64,000 bases of DNA from the NCBI RefSeq assembly GCF_019974135.1, contig NZ_AP025017.1:2480001-2544000 (forward strand). Direction: 5' to 3'. This document shows, piece by piece, positions 61,288 to 64,000 of the stretch (positions are counted from its first letter, which is position 1; the number at the start of each line of letters is the position of its first letter). The stretch comes from Actinomyces capricornis. Its GTDB lineage: Bacteria; Actinomycetota; Actinomycetes; Actinomycetales; Actinomycetaceae. Both the position numbers and the translations under genes were made by a program. The notes beneath the pieces are model-generated. The model had not been told where the DNA came from, did no database searches, and saw nothing but the letters and a program-made list of their open reading frames with translations.

Positions 61288-63501
61288 CTATCCGGCCTGC
61301 TGGGGCTCGACGTCGACCCACCGACAGCCCATGGCCCCGATCTCCAGGTCCCAGGTGCGGCCCTGGCCGCGCGCCGTGGTGCGTACCGCCTGGCGCGCAT
61401 TATTGGTCACCAGGAAGCGTCCCGCCTCCGGGTACCAGGCGATCTCGGTCTGCGGGCTGGAGGTCCACCAGCCCTCCTCGATGAGGTCCTCACGCCCCGC
61501 CGCCCAGTACAGGGCGCGCTGGAGGGTGCGGGAGTTGACATCGCTGTAGGGCAGCCCCGAGAAGTAGACCGCCCGCCCCTGCCCGAAGCCGTTGGCCGCC
61601 ACCCTGACCGAGCCCTCGGTGCAGGCCAGCACCTGCGTGCCCGGCCCCAGGGCGTAGACATCCCCACCGGCCCCCTCGCCGTGGTCGAGTGCCGCCAGGC
61701 CCTGCTCATCGCGCGGCAGGTCCTCGGTGATCGGGTGGTGGGGGACCAGTGTGGGGTAGCGGTCCGTGGACAGGGTCAGCTGGCGCTCCCTCTCGACGCC
61801 GAGCACATCACCGAGCTGGAGGAAGGCCCCGCCCTTGTCCCAGGCGCTGGGCTCGCCCACCCCGACCAGGCCCCCGCCCCGGGCCACCCAGGCGCGCAGC
61901 ACCTCGGCCAGGCGCGGGTCGTCCCAGGCCGGCCCCCCGGAGAAGGCGGTGGCGGCCGCACCGGCGTTGATGAGCACGCCGACGTCCTCGGGCACACCGC
62001 CGTCGAGCACCTCGTCGAAGGACAGGAAGCGCACGGTGAAGGGCAGTCCGGCCAGCGACTCCAGCACCCCGGCATAGGTGTAGCAGGCCTTGTACCACTG
62101 GGCGTGGGCGACCATGTGGGTCTGCCAGCTGCGCAGCGCCCCCCAGGAGTTGAGGATCCCCACCGTGAAGGGGGCGCACCACGGCTCGCGGCCCGCACTG
62201 AGGTCGTGGATGTCGCGGAACTCCTGGCAGATCTCGGCCGCGCGGGCCACGAAGTCGGGGAACTCCAGGGCCAGGGACACATACCCCCCGTACCCCATCC
62301 GGTCCAGCGGGCGGCGCACGATCGCACGCCGCGAGGACAGCCAGAAGTCATTGGCCTGCCCCACCGGGTCGCCGCCGTCGTGGTTGAACACGTCGGGGAA
62401 GAAGTAGGGCAGGAAGCGCACCTCCGTGCACTCCACCCCCGGGATATCGCTGATGAGGCGGGTAGTGGCCGCCGACCCCGCCGAGCCCACCACGGCATCC
62501 AGCCCGATGGAGGCGAAGTGCGGCCCATAGGGCTCGGTGCCCATCCAGTTGTCCCCCAGGAACATCATCGCCTTGCGGCCCTGGGCATGCACCAGGTCCA
62601 CCAGCTCCTTGGCGCGCTGGGCCACGAAGCGCGAGGTGAAGTCGATCCAGTCCCTGAAGGCCCGGCTGGGCGGGCGGAAGGGGGAGTTGTAGTACCCGGC
62701 GTCCACGAAGTCCTCAGCGCGCAGCGCATAGCCGTACTCGGCCTCGAATGCGTCGATGGCCTGCGGGGAGACCGAGGCGGAGTAGCCGAACCAGTCGACG
62801 AAGCGCTCCCTGCCCTCGGCGTTGAACACCAGGGTGAAGTGGTAGAAGAAGGTGGTGAAGCGCACCACGTCCACCTCGGGGTGCTCCTCCAGCCAGGCCG
62901 CCAGTGCCGCCCGGGTGTGCTCCCACACCCCGTTCTTGCGCACGTCGTAGGGCCGCTCCTTGACCCGCCCCGGATCGTCCTGCCACCCATTGGTGATGTA
63001 GTTGTACATCTGCGTGGAGTCCCACAGCTGCTCGGCCAGGAAGGAGACCGTGTAGACGTGCCAGGCCCTGGGGGCGGCGATGGTCACCGTCCCGCGCTCG
63101 CGGTCCACGCTCCAGCCCTCCACCGGTACCACCTCGCCCGTGGTGCGGTCGATGACCTCCCAGAATCGCTCCACTCGCTCGTAGCAGGGCTGGAACTGAT
63201 CGGCGAAGTAGCCGGCGAGCACATCGATGACCAGGGGCTCGCCGCTGGCGGCGGTCACCCGATCGCTCATGAGGTACTGGTTGATGAGAGTCTCGGGGTG
63301 GGCCAGGGCGAAGTCCTGGTCGCCGCGGGCGGGGAAGTAGGTGGAGTAGACCGTGTCCACCAGCTCCGAGGCGATGGCGGGCAGGTCGGTGCCATCGGAG
63401 TTGCGCACGGCGTCGGCGCCCAGGAGGGCGACGAGCTCGCGGATCTGGGAGTCGATCCCCTCCTGGATGGGCAGGGTGACGCGGCCGGTGCTGCGGGGCA
63501 T
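61288..63501 (-). CDS. lnpA: 1,3-beta-galactosyl-N-acetylhexosamine phosphorylase (GH112)
   Basis: Cytosolic phosphorolysis of galacto-N-biose and lacto-N-biose (from mucin and milk glycans) into galactose-1-phosphate and N-acetylhexosamine. The 737-residue protein matches GH112 along its length: PIQEGIDSQIRELV near 12, MFLGDNWMGTEPYGPHF in the catalytic barrel, the amidotransferase-like middle domain with VLINAGAAATAFSGG, and a C-terminal beta domain. AAGGAG stands 5-6 nt before the ATG. A DeoR-type regulator lies directly upstream on the same strand and is the likely controller. Transporter and kinase genes of a full pathway are not within the window. Confidence 0.93.
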   Translation of the reverse strand: MPRSTGRVTLPIQEGIDSQIRELVALLGADAVRNSDGTDLPAIASELVDTVYSTYFPARGDQDFALAHPETLINQYLMSDRVTAASGEPLVIDVLAGYFADQFQPCYERVERFWEVIDRTTGEVVPVEGWSVDRERGTVTIAAPRAWHVYTVSFLAEQLWDSTQMYNYITNGWQDDPGRVKERPYDVRKNGVWEHTRAALAAWLEEHPEVDVVRFTTFFYHFTLVFNAEGRERFVDWFGYSASVSPQAIDAFEAEYGYALRAEDFVDAGYYNSPFRPPSRAFRDWIDFTSRFVAQRAKELVDLVHAQGRKAMMFLGDNWMGTEPYGPHFASIGLDAVVGSAGSAATTRLISDIPGVECTEVRFLPYFFPDVFNHDGGDPVGQANDFWLSSRRAIVRRPLDRMGYGGYVSLALEFPDFVARAAEICQEFRDIHDLSAGREPWCAPFTVGILNSWGALRSWQTHMVAHAQWYKACYTYAGVLESLAGLPFTVRFLSFDEVLDGGVPEDVGVLINAGAAATAFSGGPAWDDPRLAEVLRAWVARGGGLVGVGEPSAWDKGGAFLQLGDVLGVERERQLTLSTDRYPTLVPHHPITEDLPRDEQGLAALDHGEGAGGDVYALGPGTQVLACTEGSVRVAANGFGQGRAVYFSGLPYSDVNSRTLQRALYWAAGREDLIEEGWWTSSPQTEIAWYPEAGRFLVTNNARQAVRTTARGQGRTWDLEIGAMGCRWVDVEPQQAG

Positions 63502-63667
63502 GGGGGCTCCTTGGGAGGGTTGGGAGGGCTGGCGGTGGTGGATGGCGGGTGGACCGTGGGGCGACCGGAGGCGGTGCCGGCCGGGACGGCAGTCGGCGAT
63601 GGTCCGGCCGGGCGGGCCCTGACCGTGCCGGTGATCGTGCCGGATGGCTGCGGGCATGCGGGCTGAT

Positions 63668-64000
63668 CTAGACCAGGCGCACCTCGATCCCGGCGGTGCG
63701 CAGTGCCTGGACCTGGTCGGCCGGGGCGCCGTCGTCGGTGATGAGCAGGTCGATATCGGCAGCGCGGCAGATGAGCGCGAAGGCGGTGGCGCCCAGCTTG
63801 GTGTGGTCGCAGACGACGACGACGCGCCGGGCGGTGCGTGCCAGGGCCGCGTTGACGGCGGCCTCGCCCTCGTGCTGGGCGTAGGTGCCGCGCTCGTCGA
63901 TGCCCTCGACGCCCAGGAAGAGCGTTCCCACCGTGATGGAGGGCAGGATGAGCTCTGTCAGGGGGCCGGTGAGCTCGTATGAGCGGGCCCGGGCCACGCC
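63668..64000 (-). CDS. DeoR family transcriptional regulator (partial, C-terminal part)
   Basis: The last 110 codons of a DeoR/GlpR-type repressor; the N-terminal helix-turn-helix is beyond the window edge. The sensor domain shows FLGVEGIDERGTY and VVVVCDHTKLGATAFA, the latter matching the phosphosugar-binding DHxKxG pattern. Located 166 bp upstream of the GH112 phosphorylase on the same strand, it probably responds to a sugar phosphate of that pathway. Confidence 0.85.
   Translation of the reverse strand, partial: GVARARSYELTGPLTELILPSITVGTLFLGVEGIDERGTYAQHEGEAAVNAALARTARRVVVVCDHTKLGATAFALICRAADIDLLITDDGAPADQVQALRTAGIEVRLV

Overview
The window is a GC-rich (roughly 70-75 % in genes) actinobacterial chromosome segment. 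The gene set suggests Actinomyces or a close relative in Actinomycetaceae. The reasons are an actinobacterial LexA, a SepIVA-type DivIVA-like protein, an IclR regulator divergent from leuCD, an RNase E with very long arms, a GAF-domain sensor kinase tied to cytochrome bd genes, a GH112 galacto-N-biose phosphorylase, and many genes whose start codon lies 6-7 nt after a TANNNT box (leaderless transcripts). The genus call is inference. No tRNA, rRNA, CRISPR array, phage or transposase gene was found.

Layout. 0-5 kb: lexA, convergent L-lactate dehydrogenase, nrdR, a GT4 glycosyltransferase and a phosphotransferase-fold protein. 5-15.3 kb: an IclR regulator divergent from leuCD, then envelope and lipid genes (murA, plsC-like, gpsA, ddl), thiL, a GNAT protein and a lipoprotein. 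15.4-24.9 kb: rpmB, then a housekeeping series (fakA-like, recG, rsmD in reverse, coaD, sepIVA-like, yceD, rnc, mutM). 25-38 kb: a NarL-type response regulator, a low-GC RCC1-repeat gene, a GAF histidine kinase coupled to cydDC, glgX, and cydAB. 38-49.5 kb: RNase E, rplU-rpmA-obg-proB, a membrane protein, proA and a small acidic protein. 49.5-61 kb, minus strand: an OmpR/HK two-component pair, UDP-glucose dehydrogenase, and a run of coupled genes (two phosphotransferase-fold proteins, an ABC exporter, two GT4 enzymes, one MurG-like enzyme). 61.3-64 kb: galacto-N-biose/lacto-N-biose phosphorylase under a DeoR-type regulator that runs off the window.

How the parts work together. murA and ddl make peptidoglycan precursors; the acyltransferase and gpsA feed phospholipid synthesis; leuCD and proBA are leucine and proline synthesis; cydABDC makes and assembles the bd oxidase, probably sensed through the adjacent GAF kinase and the nearby response regulator. 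The 51.8-61.1 kb operon looks like a surface glycoconjugate synthesis and export locus of unknown product, with UDP-glucuronate supplied by its last gene.

The most unusual signals are (i) that uncharacterised glycosylation/export operon with two adjacent kinase-fold proteins, and (ii) a set of long intergenic hairpins at about 4.85, 24.95, 26.51 and 26.65 kb, each with a short box repeated at exactly 20 nt in both arms. Two of them are homologous and show compensatory base-pair changes around an unchanged loop.
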